DNA of 24,760 nt from Zwartia sp. (GTDB taxonomy: Bacteria; Pseudomonadota; Gammaproteobacteria; Burkholderiales; Burkholderiaceae_B), in assembly GCA_030653405.1 (NCBI GenBank), contig JAURZO010000090.1:1-24760 (forward strand), written 5' to 3'. This document shows positions 1-7,692 of this stretch, piece by piece. Numbering within the stretch: the stretch's first letter is position 1; every line of letters begins with the position of its first letter. The translations under genes and the position numbers were made by a program. The notes under the pieces were generated by a model, which saw nothing but the letters and a program-made list of their open reading frames with translations, had not been told where the DNA came from and made no database searches.

Positions 1-1797
1 TATGCTGCGACATCAACCGAGGTCAATGCATACATTGCTAAGATTGTAGGCTTTGCTGACGTCAAAGCATGGGTCTTTACACAAGCAGACAACAAAGTCT
101 ACGACACAACCACTGCAGCGACCTTAAGTTTCGAAGGTACGCCAACAGATGCCAGTGCTGTCACACTTAATGCAGGCACTGCAACATTTGATACTAAGAA
201 TGTTGGTACAGGCAAAACTGTGACCTATTCCGGTTATACCTTGGGTGGAACCGCTACAAATCTTGCACTCTTTACTGGCGCTGGCACGCATTTAGCGAAT
301 ATTACGCCCGCACCATTGACCGTCACGGCGACGGGCACCAACAAAGTTTATGATGGCAACACTACGGATGTCGTCACACTCGCTGGTACTCCACTCGCAG
401 GAGACACAGTCACTTTTGCAAACGCTGCGGCAAACTTTGTTGATAAAAACGTCGGAACCGCCAAAACCGTCAACGTCACAGGTATTACCTTAGCAGGTGC
501 CGATGCTGGCAACTATGCAGCAAACACGACCACGGTGACCACGGCCAACATTACGCCTCTACCCCTCAACGTGAGCGCTACCGGCACGGACAAGGTCTAT
601 GACGGCAACACCACCGATATCGTCACTCTGGCCGCAACCCCCATTGCAGGTGATACCGTCACACTCGCCAACACTGCCGCTAACTTTGTCGACAAAAACG
701 TTGGCACAGCAAAAACTGTCAACGTCACCGGTATCACGATTGCGGGTGCCGATGCAGGCAACTATACGGCGAACACTACGACCGCAACCACCGCCAGCAT
801 CACTCCCCTACCGCTGACCGTCAGCGCTACCGGCACGGACAAGGTCTATGACGGCAACACCACCGATATCGTCACTCTGGCCGCAACCCCCATTGCAGGT
901 GATACCGTCACGCTCGCCAACACTGCCGCTAACTTTGTCGACAAAAACGTTGGCACAGCAAAAACTGTTAACGTCACCCGTATCACGATTGCCGGCGCCG
1001 ATGCAGGGAATTACACCGCTAACACCACCACAGCAACCACTGCCAGCATCACTCCCCTACCGCTGACCGTCAGCGCCACCGGCAGTGATAAGGTTTTTGA
1101 TGGCACGACCACTGCCACGGTCGCTCTTGCAGACAATCGCATTGCAGGCGATGTCATTGGGACAAGCTACACCGCTGCTAACTTTAATACTCCGGCCGTT
1201 GGCAATGATAAGCCCATTGCAGTAACGGGTATTAGCACCACGGGCACAGATGCAGGGAACTATACCTACAACACATCGACGACCACCTCCGCAAACATTA
1301 CGCCAGTCTCCTCGACGACGGTTCCAGTCGTGTTGCCAAGTGGTGAGGTGGTGTACATCACGCCTGGCTCGACAACCGTACCTGTTGTCTTACCAAGCGG
1401 TGAGATTGTTTACCTCCCAGACGTTTCCAGTCCAGTTCTAGCCGAGCAACTCACCTCAACAGGCCTTGGTTCGCTCGGAGTGGTGCCTGTCACACCGTTC
1501 GGCACCAACAATCCAGCACCGCTCGTTTTATTGAAAGATACACAGTACGGTGGCATCGATGCCGCACCGATTGTTCCCTTCGCCCTGCTCGGAATCCCAA
1601 CAAATTTCGTGCCAGGACTGGAGAATGGTTTTGATGGCGGTCCTGCAGCCACAACCTTGTTTGTTGGTCCCCAGCCTGCGCCAGGGCTCACAGTCGTTCA
1701 GGCACCAAGAGGGCAAGAACTCCTCGCCCTTTATCCGGTTAGACCCCTCATGCCTTATGCCGCACCTATCCGTCGGCCCAGACAAGGACGGAATTAA
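1..1797 (+). CDS. MBG/YDG-repeat surface adhesin, C-terminal part (5' end outside window)
   Basis: The frame is open from base 1 to a TAA at 1795-1797, so this is the last ~598 codons of a larger protein and no true start is visible. The visible part has one diverged repeat (about 61-297) and four 249-bp (83-residue) repeats: 298-546, 547-795, 796-1044 and 1045-1293. Each carries a KVYDGNTT-like or KVFDGTTT-like segment, a DAGNY segment and a boundary reading ITPLPL or similar. This is the MBG/YDG-type architecture found in large secreted, filamentous-haemagglutinin-like adhesins of Proteobacteria. The repeats end in two 18-19 residue units (PVVLPSGE core, 1312-1422) and a proline/glycine-rich tail ending in basic residues. 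No transmembrane barrel is seen, so two-partner secretion is more likely than autotransport (inference). The stop overlaps the start of the next gene, suggesting co-translation. Confidence 0.8.
   Translation, partial: YAATSTEVNAYIAKIVGFADVKAWVFTQADNKVYDTTTAATLSFEGTPTDASAVTLNAGTATFDTKNVGTGKTVTYSGYTLGGTATNLALFTGAGTHLANITPAPLTVTATGTNKVYDGNTTDVVTLAGTPLAGDTVTFANAAANFVDKNVGTAKTVNVTGITLAGADAGNYAANTTTVTTANITPLPLNVSATGTDKVYDGNTTDIVTLAATPIAGDTVTLANTAANFVDKNVGTAKTVNVTGITIAGADAGNYTANTTTATTASITPLPLTVSATGTDKVYDGNTTDIVTLAATPIAGDTVTLANTAANFVDKNVGTAKTVNVTRITIAGADAGNYTANTTTATTASITPLPLTVSATGSDKVFDGTTTATVALADNRIAGDVIGTSYTAANFNTPAVGNDKPIAVTGISTTGTDAGNYTYNTSTTTSANITPVSSTTVPVVLPSGEVVYITPGSTTVPVVLPSGEIVYLPDVSSPVLAEQLTSTGLGSLGVVPVTPFGTNNPAPLVLLKDTQYGGIDAAPIVPFALLGIPTNFVPGLENGFDGGPAATTLFVGPQPAPGLTVVQAPRGQELLALYPVRPLMPYAAPIRRPRQGRN
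298..1293 (+). repeat. Four tandem 249-bp MBG/YDG repeat units
   Basis: Units start at 298, 547, 796 and 1045, each exactly 249 bp and in frame with the adhesin. The second and third are almost identical over 574-729 versus 823-978: in 156 bases only 663/912 (A/G) and 720/969 (C/T) differ. The 3' end of the third unit and the start of the fourth again share the sequence around 793-828 and 1042-1077. The fourth unit is otherwise clearly diverged. Such local identity inside an older repeat array indicates recent duplication or gene conversion. Confidence 0.9.
1312..1422 (+). repeat. Short tandem duplication in adhesin tail
   Basis: Two adjacent coding units (1312-1368 and 1369-1422) encode near-identical peptides beginning STTVPVVLPSGE. 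The protein repeat is closely kept while many third codon positions differ, so the duplication is not recent and the peptide appears to be under selection. It lies directly after the last MBG unit, as a linker or terminal recognition segment. Confidence 0.8.
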
Positions 1798-2450
1798 TGT
1801 TTAAAGGCGCTTGCTCCGTACGGTTGATGCAGTTTGTTGGAATTATTCTGACAAGCCTGATACTCACGGGACATTCACAGGCGTCAGATCGAAAAATTGA
1901 TCTGACGTCTGATGCACGAAATTTTGTGGACTGGATTGTGCACACCGCCGACCATCAAAACCTTCCCTTTATTGTCGTAGACAAAAAAGCGGCAAGAGTA
2001 TTTGTGTACCGTGGAGACGGCACTTTGCTTGGCGCGGCATCAGCCTTATTGGGAGTTACGCAAGGAGACGACACATCACCAGAAGTTGGCAAGAAAAAAC
2101 TCGCAGACATCCGTAAAGATGAGCGCACCACACCCGCTGGACGTTTTGTTGCTGATCTCGGACTTGATCTACAAAACTCAGAGATACTCTGGATTGACTA
2201 CGACTCCGGCCTGTCGTTGCATATTGTTATTACTGCAAACGCTTCCGAACAACGTTTAAAAAGACTCGCCAGCAAGCAAGTCGCTGATCTTCGAATCACG
2301 TACGGGTGCATTAATGTCTCAAAACAATTCTATATAGATATTGTTTATCCAACATTCAAAAATACCAGCGGTATTGTTTACATACTTCCCGAAGTGCATT
2401 CAATACAAAAAGTGTTTGGCCAAGAAGCTGCCAGGTTTGCCCAAAGATAA
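1797..2450 (+). CDS. Exported L,D-transpeptidase (YkuD-type) domain protein
   Basis: 217 residues starting at the ATG that overlaps the adhesin stop (TAATG), with an AAGGA-like ribosome site about 8 bases upstream. Residues 1-29 form a signal peptide with a hydrophobic core and a probable SQA cleavage site. The rest resembles a YkuD-type L,D-transpeptidase: TTPAGRF at 111-117, a conserved His at 142 and TYGCINVS at 168-175 with Cys171 as nucleophile. The family makes 3-3 peptidoglycan cross-links or attaches proteins to peptidoglycan in the periplasm. Deviations: Tyr replaces the His of the usual SHGC motif, and the His-to-Thr gap (about 25 residues) is longer than usual. Tight linkage to the adhesin suggests a joint role at the cell surface, but the reaction is not proven by sequence. 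Confidence 0.75.
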   Translation: MFKGACSVRLMQFVGIILTSLILTGHSQASDRKIDLTSDARNFVDWIVHTADHQNLPFIVVDKKAARVFVYRGDGTLLGAASALLGVTQGDDTSPEVGKKKLADIRKDERTTPAGRFVADLGLDLQNSEILWIDYDSGLSLHIVITANASEQRLKRLASKQVADLRITYGCINVSKQFYIDIVYPTFKNTSGIVYILPEVHSIQKVFGQEAARFAQR

Positions 2451-2473
2451 ATCACTCTTGAGCTAAACAAAGA

Positions 2474-3259
2474 TTAATTTCCATGCATCAGCGGTAGTAA
2501 CCGATCCGTTTCACGCTTGACAACCGCATAGCATTCACAACTCATTTCCTCGAGTTTTGGACGATCCAGTACCTTGATTTTCCCGCGTGAATATTCTATG
2601 ACATTGAGCTTTTGCAAAACGCCAGCAGCCGTAGTCACACCCTCACGACGCACGCCCAACATATTTGCGATTAATTCCTGCGTCATGTGCAACTCATTCG
2701 TCGGGAGTCGATCAAGCGACAATAGCAACCAGCGACACAGCTGCTGTTCGATAGAGTGATGCCTGTTACAGACGGCTGTCTGCGACATTTGTGTAATAAG
2801 AGATTGGGTATACCGCAACAAAAGCAGCATTAAGGCACCGTGACGATTGAACTCAGTCCTTAATCTTTCAGCAGATAATCTATAGGCAAAACCTTCGCTT
2901 TGCACGACAGCTCTGCTCGGTGTGCTGATTCCACCCATAAATACTGAAATCCCAACAATACCGTCATTTCCAACAACCGAGATTTCAGCTGAAGCGCCAT
3001 TTTCCATGACATACAACAACGAAACGATCGAATTAGTTGGAAAGTAGACATAGTGTAGATCGTCACCCGACTCATAAATGACCTTACCAAGCGGAAACGC
3101 GATCAGCTCAAGCTGATCGAATAACGGTTGCTTGACAGCATCTGGAAGCTCCGCAAGAATGTGATTTTCTAGCGGAGAGGGTTTCGTATCCATTTTTGCC
3201 TCTGAAGCAGATTGCATATTCATGCGAGTCGAGCGTTTTATTCGCCAATTGGCGAACAT
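2474..3259 (-). CDS. Crp/Fnr-family transcription regulator
   Basis: 261 residues. An N-terminal cyclic-nucleotide-binding-like beta-roll covers about residues 40-160, followed by a long helix and a C-terminal winged helix-turn-helix at about 195-240 (core TQELIANMLGVRREGVT). No cysteine cluster for an Fe-S centre is visible, so it is not a classic Fnr oxygen sensor, and the ligand is unknown. Two starts are plausible: ATG at 3257-3259 preceded by AGGGG with 7-base spacing, and ATG at 3191-3193 preceded by AGAGG with about 5-base spacing. The longer form contains a perfect palindrome within its first codons. It converges on the L,D-transpeptidase gene with only 23 bp between them. Targets cannot be told from sequence. 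Confidence 0.85.
   Translation of the reverse strand: MFANWRIKRSTRMNMQSASEAKMDTKPSPLENHILAELPDAVKQPLFDQLELIAFPLGKVIYESGDDLHYVYFPTNSIVSLLYVMENGASAEISVVGNDGIVGISVFMGGISTPSRAVVQSEGFAYRLSAERLRTEFNRHGALMLLLLRYTQSLITQMSQTAVCNRHHSIEQQLCRWLLLSLDRLPTNELHMTQELIANMLGVRREGVTTAAGVLQKLNVIEYSRGKIKVLDRPKLEEMSCECYAVVKRETDRLLPLMHGN
3241..3256. promoter_or_regulatory. Perfect 16-bp palindrome at the Crp/Fnr-type gene start
   Basis: TTCGCCAATTGGCGAA is a perfect inverted repeat lying one base inside the most upstream start codon of the regulator gene. If translation starts at 3193 instead, the palindrome is in the 5' leader or promoter. It could be an operator for the regulator itself or an RNA hairpin beside the start codon. 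Function is inferred only. Confidence 0.45.
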
Positions 3260-3415
3260 TGGAAAACCCCTAGCCTAAAAGTACTTCTAAGAATATTTTC
3301 GCAATAATATCTTGTAATTAGTTTTCTTGCAGAGCAGATTCATCAACTCGTAATGAGTGCCACTTTTATAATTATTCATCACCAAAATTACATTGCATTT
3401 AGTACTAAAAAATAC

Positions 3416-3456
3416 AAAAAAGGTTTCAAAGCATAGACGCCTTGAAACCTTTTTTT
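3416..3456. terminator. Bidirectional intrinsic terminator
   Basis: A 14-bp perfect inverted repeat has left arm 3416-3429 (AAAAAAGGTTTCAA) and right arm 3442-3455 (TTGAAACCTTTTTT), a 12-base loop, and A/T runs at both edges. It can therefore work as an intrinsic terminator in both directions. On the minus strand it lies about 55 bases past the tRNA 3' end, the obvious transcript to be ended. The AT-rich stretch 3260-3415 shows no gene; it should hold the promoter of the regulator, which I could not pin down. Confidence 0.8.
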
Positions 3457-3510
3457 ATACTAGATAAAACTCACTTTAATACTAGTTGAATTTTATTATT
3501 TGAGTGTTTT

Positions 3511-3587
3511 TGGTGGCGCATCCCTGATTCGAACAGGGGACCTGCGGATTATGATTCCGTCGCTCTAACCGGCTGAGCTAATGCGCC
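3511..3587 (-). tRNA. tRNA-Met (CAT anticodon)
   Basis: The minus strand folds as a 77-nt cloverleaf. It has a 7-bp acceptor stem (GGCGCAT/ATGCGCC), a D arm GCTC/GAGC, an anticodon loop ATCATAA giving CAT, and a T arm CCCTG-TTCGAAT-CAGGG. The terminal A and CCA are encoded. The top pair of the anticodon stem is an A-C mismatch. The acceptor starts with a paired G-G-C rather than the unpaired first base of initiator tRNA, so this is an elongator. An isoleucine tRNA with lysidine-modified CAT cannot be fully excluded by eye. Confidence 0.92.
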
Positions 3588-3630
3588 TTCCACGGATAAA
3601 AATCTGATTGACTCTTAACCAAGAGGCAGA

Positions 3631-3659
3631 ATCGTAGCATTTTTTTCAGCTTTCTGCAG
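3631..3659 (-). promoter_or_regulatory. Possible sigma-70 promoter of the tRNA
   Basis: On the minus strand, TACGAT (3631-3636) is preceded by TGC, giving an extended -10 (TGCTACGAT). CTGCAG (3654-3659) lies 17 bases upstream as a poor -35. The predicted leader before the tRNA is roughly 36 bases. The -35 match is weak, so this is a tentative call. Confidence 0.3.
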
Positions 3660-3737
3660 ACGTGCAAGTTTCCGTATGTAGCGCTGCGAGGATTCACGCC
3701 TGTTGATGCGATCGGTATGACAGTTTCAACGATTGAC

Positions 3738-4985
3738 TTAACTCATCATATCCAGACACGTGCGGGCAATCACTTTCGTCGCTCGACGTAGGTCTTCGAG
3801 CTCTAAGCGCTCATCAGGTTGTTTCGCACGACTTTCTTCTACGGTGCGGGGGCCTGCCCCGTATAGGACAACAGGAATTCCGGCTTCGCAATACAGGCGG
3901 GCATCTGCATACAGGGGGGTGCCGCAAGCGGGTACTTTTTCACCGAACTGTTGCTCAGCATGGCTTTGCAGTGCCTCAACTAACTCCGAGCTGCCTGGCA
4001 ATGGTTTAAGAGCACGAGCCAACAGGATGCGCTTGGTCTCGACGGTGATGCCAGGGATCTGTTTCCACACATCGTCAATCGCTGCTCGAATGCTTTGCTC
4101 GACAAGCTCGGGATCTTCTTCTGGCACCATGCGGCGATCCATCTTCAATACGACTTTACCAGGAATGACATTGGTATTAGTCCCGCCCTGGATAAGGCCG
4201 ATATTCAAATAGGGGTGATTAATGCCTGGTACCTGACTCTTGATCGACTTGTAGGTCTCATTCAAGGCATACAACGCATTCATGATTTTGACAGCGGCTT
4301 GGAGCGCATCCACGCCAGAGGTCGGCACGGCGGCATGGCCCATTTTTCCATGAACGGTGACTTCGAATTGCAAGCAACCGTTATGAGCCGTGATGATTTG
4401 ATAACTAAAACCTGCCGCGATCGCAAGGTCTGGCTTGGTGAGATTATTTTTAAGTAGCCAGCCTGGCCCCAGCTCACCTCCGAACTCCTCATCGTAGGTG
4501 AACTGAAGCTCGATACGGCCTTTCAACGGCACACCGAGAGACTCTAGCGCCCGCACTGCAAACACATAAGTTGAAAAATCACACTTGCTCACTGCAGCGG
4601 CACGTCCGTATATCCGACCGTCGTGCACCTCACCTCCATAGGGCGGATAGGTCCAACCATCACCGGGCGGTACCACGTCGCCATGGGCATTTAACGCCAG
4701 CACTTTTCCACCAGCCTCATATTGCCTTTTGACGATGAGGTTTGTGATCGACTCGAGGCCTGCGTCTCGCACAATCGCCTCAGGAACTTCATGCTGCTCC
4801 GCTTGCATGCCGAAAGGCGCAATCAATTTTGAAACATGCAAGGCATGCGGCGTATTGTTACCTGGAGGTGTGTCGGTTGGGACTTGAATGACCGACTGCA
4901 AAAACTTCACTTGCTCGTCAAAATGTGCATCGACCCATTGATCTAGTTTTGCGTAAAGTTCGGTACGGTTGTTATTCATTTTCAT
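3738..4985 (-). CDS. M20-family (ArgE/DapE-like) hydrolase with altered metal site
   Basis: 415 residues, about the normal length for an ArgE/DapE-type deacylase of the M20 metallopeptidase family. The catalytic domain has HGDVVPPG (His101, Asp103) and DEEFGG (Glu166 base, Glu167 ligand), and a lid/dimerisation domain runs from about 200 to 310 (GKMGHAAVP). Three usual metal ligands are absent: the bridging Asp of the GRGAADMKG segment is Val132 (GRAAAVSKCDF), the Glu of the usual GEPT segment is Phe193 (AGFSY), and the late His of AHQPDE is Lys388 (AKQPDE). The fold and length are intact, so it is probably not a dead gene. It is the last gene of the cyanase operon, 49 bp after the amidohydrolase. 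No clear ribosome site precedes the ATG at 4983-4985; a second ATG lies two codons on. The substrate is unknown, likely an N-acyl or N-carbamoyl amide. Confidence 0.75.
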   Translation of the reverse strand: MKMNNNRTELYAKLDQWVDAHFDEQVKFLQSVIQVPTDTPPGNNTPHALHVSKLIAPFGMQAEQHEVPEAIVRDAGLESITNLIVKRQYEAGGKVLALNAHGDVVPPGDGWTYPPYGGEVHDGRIYGRAAAVSKCDFSTYVFAVRALESLGVPLKGRIELQFTYDEEFGGELGPGWLLKNNLTKPDLAIAAGFSYQIITAHNGCLQFEVTVHGKMGHAAVPTSGVDALQAAVKIMNALYALNETYKSIKSQVPGINHPYLNIGLIQGGTNTNVIPGKVVLKMDRRMVPEEDPELVEQSIRAAIDDVWKQIPGITVETKRILLARALKPLPGSSELVEALQSHAEQQFGEKVPACGTPLYADARLYCEAGIPVVLYGAGPRTVEESRAKQPDERLELEDLRRATKVIARTCLDMMS

Positions 4986-5034
4986 TATTAGAGTATGTTG
5001 ATTTCTGATGCGTTGATGCCGTATACGTTGATTT

Positions 5035-6291
5035 TTATGCGTGAATTTCTTCTAAGAGTGCCTCAAAAGCATTCACCACTAACTTCGCATCTTCGGCCGT
5101 AATAATTTCAAGAGGATTGTGGCTGATGCCTCGATTACCACCGCGAACAAATAGCATCGCCTGAGGCATGATGGTATGCATTTTCATCGCATCGTGACCC
5201 GCGCCACTATTTAACCTAAAAATCGGTTGACCGATTTTAGCGACAGCTTGTTCCCAGCGGGCTTGCCAAACCGGATCTGATGGCGCGGCACTCGCACGCA
5301 TGACTTCCGAATATTCAAACTGAACGTGTCTTTGAGACGCGATCTCGTGAGCCTGCCTGACAATATCATTGACAAGAGCGTCCCTCTGCGCATCAGTCGG
5401 GGCGCGCATATCCAACGTGAAGACACATTCGCCCGGAATCACATTAATCGAGCCACCGGGTACCTGTATTTGTCCGACGGTAGCAACCGAGCCCTCGTCG
5501 GCACAAGCGCGCTTCTCGGCCATCAGGCTAATTTCAGCGGCAGCCAACATGGCATCTTGACGCATCGACATCGGCGTGGTCCCCGCGTGCCCCGCCAGAC
5601 CAATTGTTTTACAAGTCGCGCGCACGCCGGCATTGATAGACGTCACAATACCCAGAGGGAGTGCTTTTTCACACAACACGGGGCCTTGTTCGATATGCAC
5701 TTCAACAAAACCAAGATATTGGGAGGGATCCCTCTTGATCGGTTGGATAGACGCGAGCGTGCCTGGCAAACCAGCCGCCTGCATCGCCTGCGTCATTGTG
5801 ATGCCATCAGCATCCTGTTGAGTCAACCAAGCCGGATCAAAACTGCCGGTCAACGCCCCTGCAGCGAGAAAAGTCGCGCGAAACCTTTGCCCCTCTTCCT
5901 CGGAAAATCCGACCACCTCAATACCGAAGGGCAAGCGTTTTTTTTGCTTAGATAGAGACTTGACTACTGCGATCGGCACGAGAATACCCAGTCGGCCATC
6001 GTATTTGCCACCGTTGCGCACTGTATCGTAATGAGAGCCAGTCAGCAGCGTTTTAGCGTCAAGATGCTCGCCGTGGTAGAGACCCACAACGTTACCAACG
6101 GCATCGACTGAAATCTTGTCGAATCCTGCATCCTGCATTAGCGCTTTTAGCTCAGCACAGACGGCCTGGTGAGCCGGGGTGAGATAGGTCACGGTAAGTT
6201 GACCCTTCTCTGCCCATTCTGGTTCACTATGCTGAGCCAGTCGCTCTGACCACTGCATAATGACATCGCCGACGTTTTCTAGAACTGCCAT
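5035..6291 (-). CDS. Allantoate / N-carbamoyl-L-amino-acid amidohydrolase (M20 family)
   Basis: 418 residues from the ATG at 6289-6291, which has AGGA 6 bases upstream; a TTG two codons earlier is the less likely start. All expected metal ligands of the AllC/HyuC branch are visible: GSHYDTV (His87), GGKYDGR (Asp98), the EEEG segment at 131-134, VHIEQGP (His199) and GISHNPLE (His391). A GAGHDAM segment lies near 363-369. These enzymes use two metal ions to cleave a carbamoyl or ureido group, giving ammonia and CO2 from N-carbamoyl compounds or ureidoglycine from allantoate. No other purine-degradation gene is nearby, while cyanase is the adjacent upstream gene. An N-carbamoyl-amino-acid substrate is thus at least as likely as allantoate, so I leave the symbol open. 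Confidence 0.85.
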   Translation of the reverse strand: MAVLENVGDVIMQWSERLAQHSEPEWAEKGQLTVTYLTPAHQAVCAELKALMQDAGFDKISVDAVGNVVGLYHGEHLDAKTLLTGSHYDTVRNGGKYDGRLGILVPIAVVKSLSKQKKRLPFGIEVVGFSEEEGQRFRATFLAAGALTGSFDPAWLTQQDADGITMTQAMQAAGLPGTLASIQPIKRDPSQYLGFVEVHIEQGPVLCEKALPLGIVTSINAGVRATCKTIGLAGHAGTTPMSMRQDAMLAAAEISLMAEKRACADEGSVATVGQIQVPGGSINVIPGECVFTLDMRAPTDAQRDALVNDIVRQAHEIASQRHVQFEYSEVMRASAAPSDPVWQARWEQAVAKIGQPIFRLNSGAGHDAMKMHTIMPQAMLFVRGGNRGISHNPLEIITAEDAKLVVNAFEALLEEIHA

Positions 6292-6351
6292 ATCCAATCC
6301 TGTAAGAGACGCCGCGGCTGCGAGATCAGGCGGCCCTTACAGTTTATCGCG

Positions 6352-6825
6352 TCAGTAGGTCTTATAGGGCAAGAACTTACCGGACAACACCACACTGACC
6401 CGGTCTCCCTTAGGGTCAGGCTCGCGCTTGATATCCATCGAAAAATCAATGGCGCTCATGATGCCATCCCCAAACTCTTCATGAATCAGCTCTTTGATCG
6501 TCGTACCGTAGACACTCACGAGCTCGTACCAGCGATAAATCAGGGGATCCGTCGGCACTGAGCTACGCAAAGAGCCTTTATAAGGTACTACCTGTAACAA
6601 TGCGACTGCCTCTGCGGGCAAGCCGAAAGTCTTACCAATCACCAGTGCTTGAGCTTTGGTGAGGGTCATTTGTCCCAGACAAGCGGCCGTTGTCCACTCT
6701 TTGGACAATTTAAGCTTCTTGGCCACATCGACCCACTTGATTCCCTTTTGCACTTTGGCCGAGTAAATAAGGTCGGTCACGTCTTCGCGCGTCATCGGCT
6801 TGGCGATCGATTTGGAAACTGCCAT
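6352..6825 (-). CDS. cynS: Cyanase (cyanate hydratase)
   Basis: 157 residues from the ATG at 6823-6825, preceded by GGAG with 6-base spacing; the frame extends 11 codons upstream but that start has no comparable site. This matches the usual ~156-residue cyanase. The N-terminal helix bundle is followed by the C-terminal catalytic segment with Arg98 and Glu101 (YRWYEL) and Ser124 (IMSAIDF), equivalent to Arg96, Glu99 and Ser122 of E. coli CynS. The enzyme is a cytoplasmic decamer. It combines cyanate and bicarbonate to carbamate, which decays to ammonia and CO2. It sits between an NrtD-like ATPase gene and an amidohydrolase gene, pointing to cyanate use as a nitrogen source and cyanate detoxification. 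Confidence 0.97.
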   Translation of the reverse strand: MAVSKSIAKPMTREDVTDLIYSAKVQKGIKWVDVAKKLKLSKEWTTAACLGQMTLTKAQALVIGKTFGLPAEAVALLQVVPYKGSLRSSVPTDPLIYRWYELVSVYGTTIKELIHEEFGDGIMSAIDFSMDIKREPDPKGDRVSVVLSGKFLPYKTY

Positions 6826-6872
6826 GTCTTTCTCCTTTGGAATAAAACGTTCAATCAAAATAAATATAAAAA

Positions 6873-7670
6873 TTAAGCCGCTGCATAGGTCTTTGAACGA
6901 TGCACCAGAAAATCAATCAGGTGGTTGCGTAGCTCGTAAAACTTAGGATCGTGATGCATCGTGGCACGGGTTCGATCTTTAGGCAAAGTATTTGTCACGA
7001 TCTCGGCCAGCACGGCGCGCGGACCGTTACTCATTAAAAAGATTTTGTCCGACAATAAAATTGCTTCATCGACGTCATGGGTGATCATGAACACGGTTTG
7101 TTGTGTTCCTCTGACGATCGTGACAAGCTCATCTTGAATATTGCCGCGCGTCAGTGCATCCAACGCACCGAATGGTTCATCTAACAAAAGCATTTTTGGC
7201 TGAATCGCAAAGGCGCGGGCAATCCCCACCCGCTGCTTCATGCCGCCTGAAAGTTGAGAGGGCTTTTTATCCTCGGAACCGGTCAGATGCACCATGTCGA
7301 TGAATTGCTGAACATGGGCGTCAACCTCGGCGCGAGACCAATGCGGCCACTTAGACCGAACTGCAAAAGCAATGTTGCCTCGTACCGTCATCCAAGGCAT
7401 GAGCGCATGCGACTGGAACACGACTCCTCTATCCAAGCTCGGCCCACTGATTTCGCGACCGTCAATAAACGAATGCCCATCTGTCGGGGCCTCCAATCCC
7501 GCCAGCACATTTAAAATCGTGGTCTTGCCGCATCCAGAATGGCCGATGATACAAACGAACTCGCCGCGATCGATCGTGAAATTCACATCATCAAAAACCA
7601 CCAGATCGCCGCCCCCATTCACCCCTGGGAAAGCCTTGCGTAAGCCTTGAACCTGTAAAAAATTTTGCAT
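6873..7670 (-). CDS. ABC transporter ATPase, nitrate/cyanate (NrtD/CynD-like) type
   Basis: 265 residues with a complete ATPase: Walker A GHSGCGKTT (about 43-51), Q-loop FQSHALMPWM (about 87-96), signature LSGGMKQR (about 141-148), Walker B MLLLDEP followed by the D-loop GALD (about 161-171), and switch His in ITHDVDEA (about 197-204). This is the NrtD/SsuB/TauB branch that energises small-anion and sulfonate importers. The ATG at 7668-7670 has an AAGG site 5-6 bases upstream. It lies between the permease gene and cynS, 22 bp after the permease. Cyanate is inferred as a cargo from the cynS neighbour; nitrate or bicarbonate transport cannot be excluded by sequence alone. Confidence 0.9.
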   Translation of the reverse strand: MQNFLQVQGLRKAFPGVNGGGDLVVFDDVNFTIDRGEFVCIIGHSGCGKTTILNVLAGLEAPTDGHSFIDGREISGPSLDRGVVFQSHALMPWMTVRGNIAFAVRSKWPHWSRAEVDAHVQQFIDMVHLTGSEDKKPSQLSGGMKQRVGIARAFAIQPKMLLLDEPFGALDALTRGNIQDELVTIVRGTQQTVFMITHDVDEAILLSDKIFLMSNGPRAVLAEIVTNTLPKDRTRATMHHDPKFYELRNHLIDFLVHRSKTYAAA

Positions 7671-7692
7671 CTTGCCTTTTCCCTTTTTAGGT

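Noticed and set aside
281..296. TGGCACG-like sequence in the adhesin gene as a sigma-54 promoter
   Set aside because: The -12 part reads TAGC rather than TTGC at the required spacing, and it lies inside coding repeats.
599..1066. Two 72-codon frames exactly 249 bp apart on the plus strand
   Set aside because: They are shadows of the tandem adhesin repeats in another frame. They recur only because the DNA repeats.
298..1293. Regular repeats as a CRISPR array
   Set aside because: The units are 249 bp, in frame and protein-coding, with no short repeat/spacer pattern.
4986..5034. Threefold GTTGAT repeats in the gap between the two M20 genes
   Set aside because: The repeats are only six bases and irregularly spaced, so chance is a sufficient explanation.
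5326..5955. A 209-codon frame opposite the amidohydrolase
   Set aside because: The sense strand encodes an M20 enzyme with all metal ligands. The opposite frame is a by-product of its codon use.
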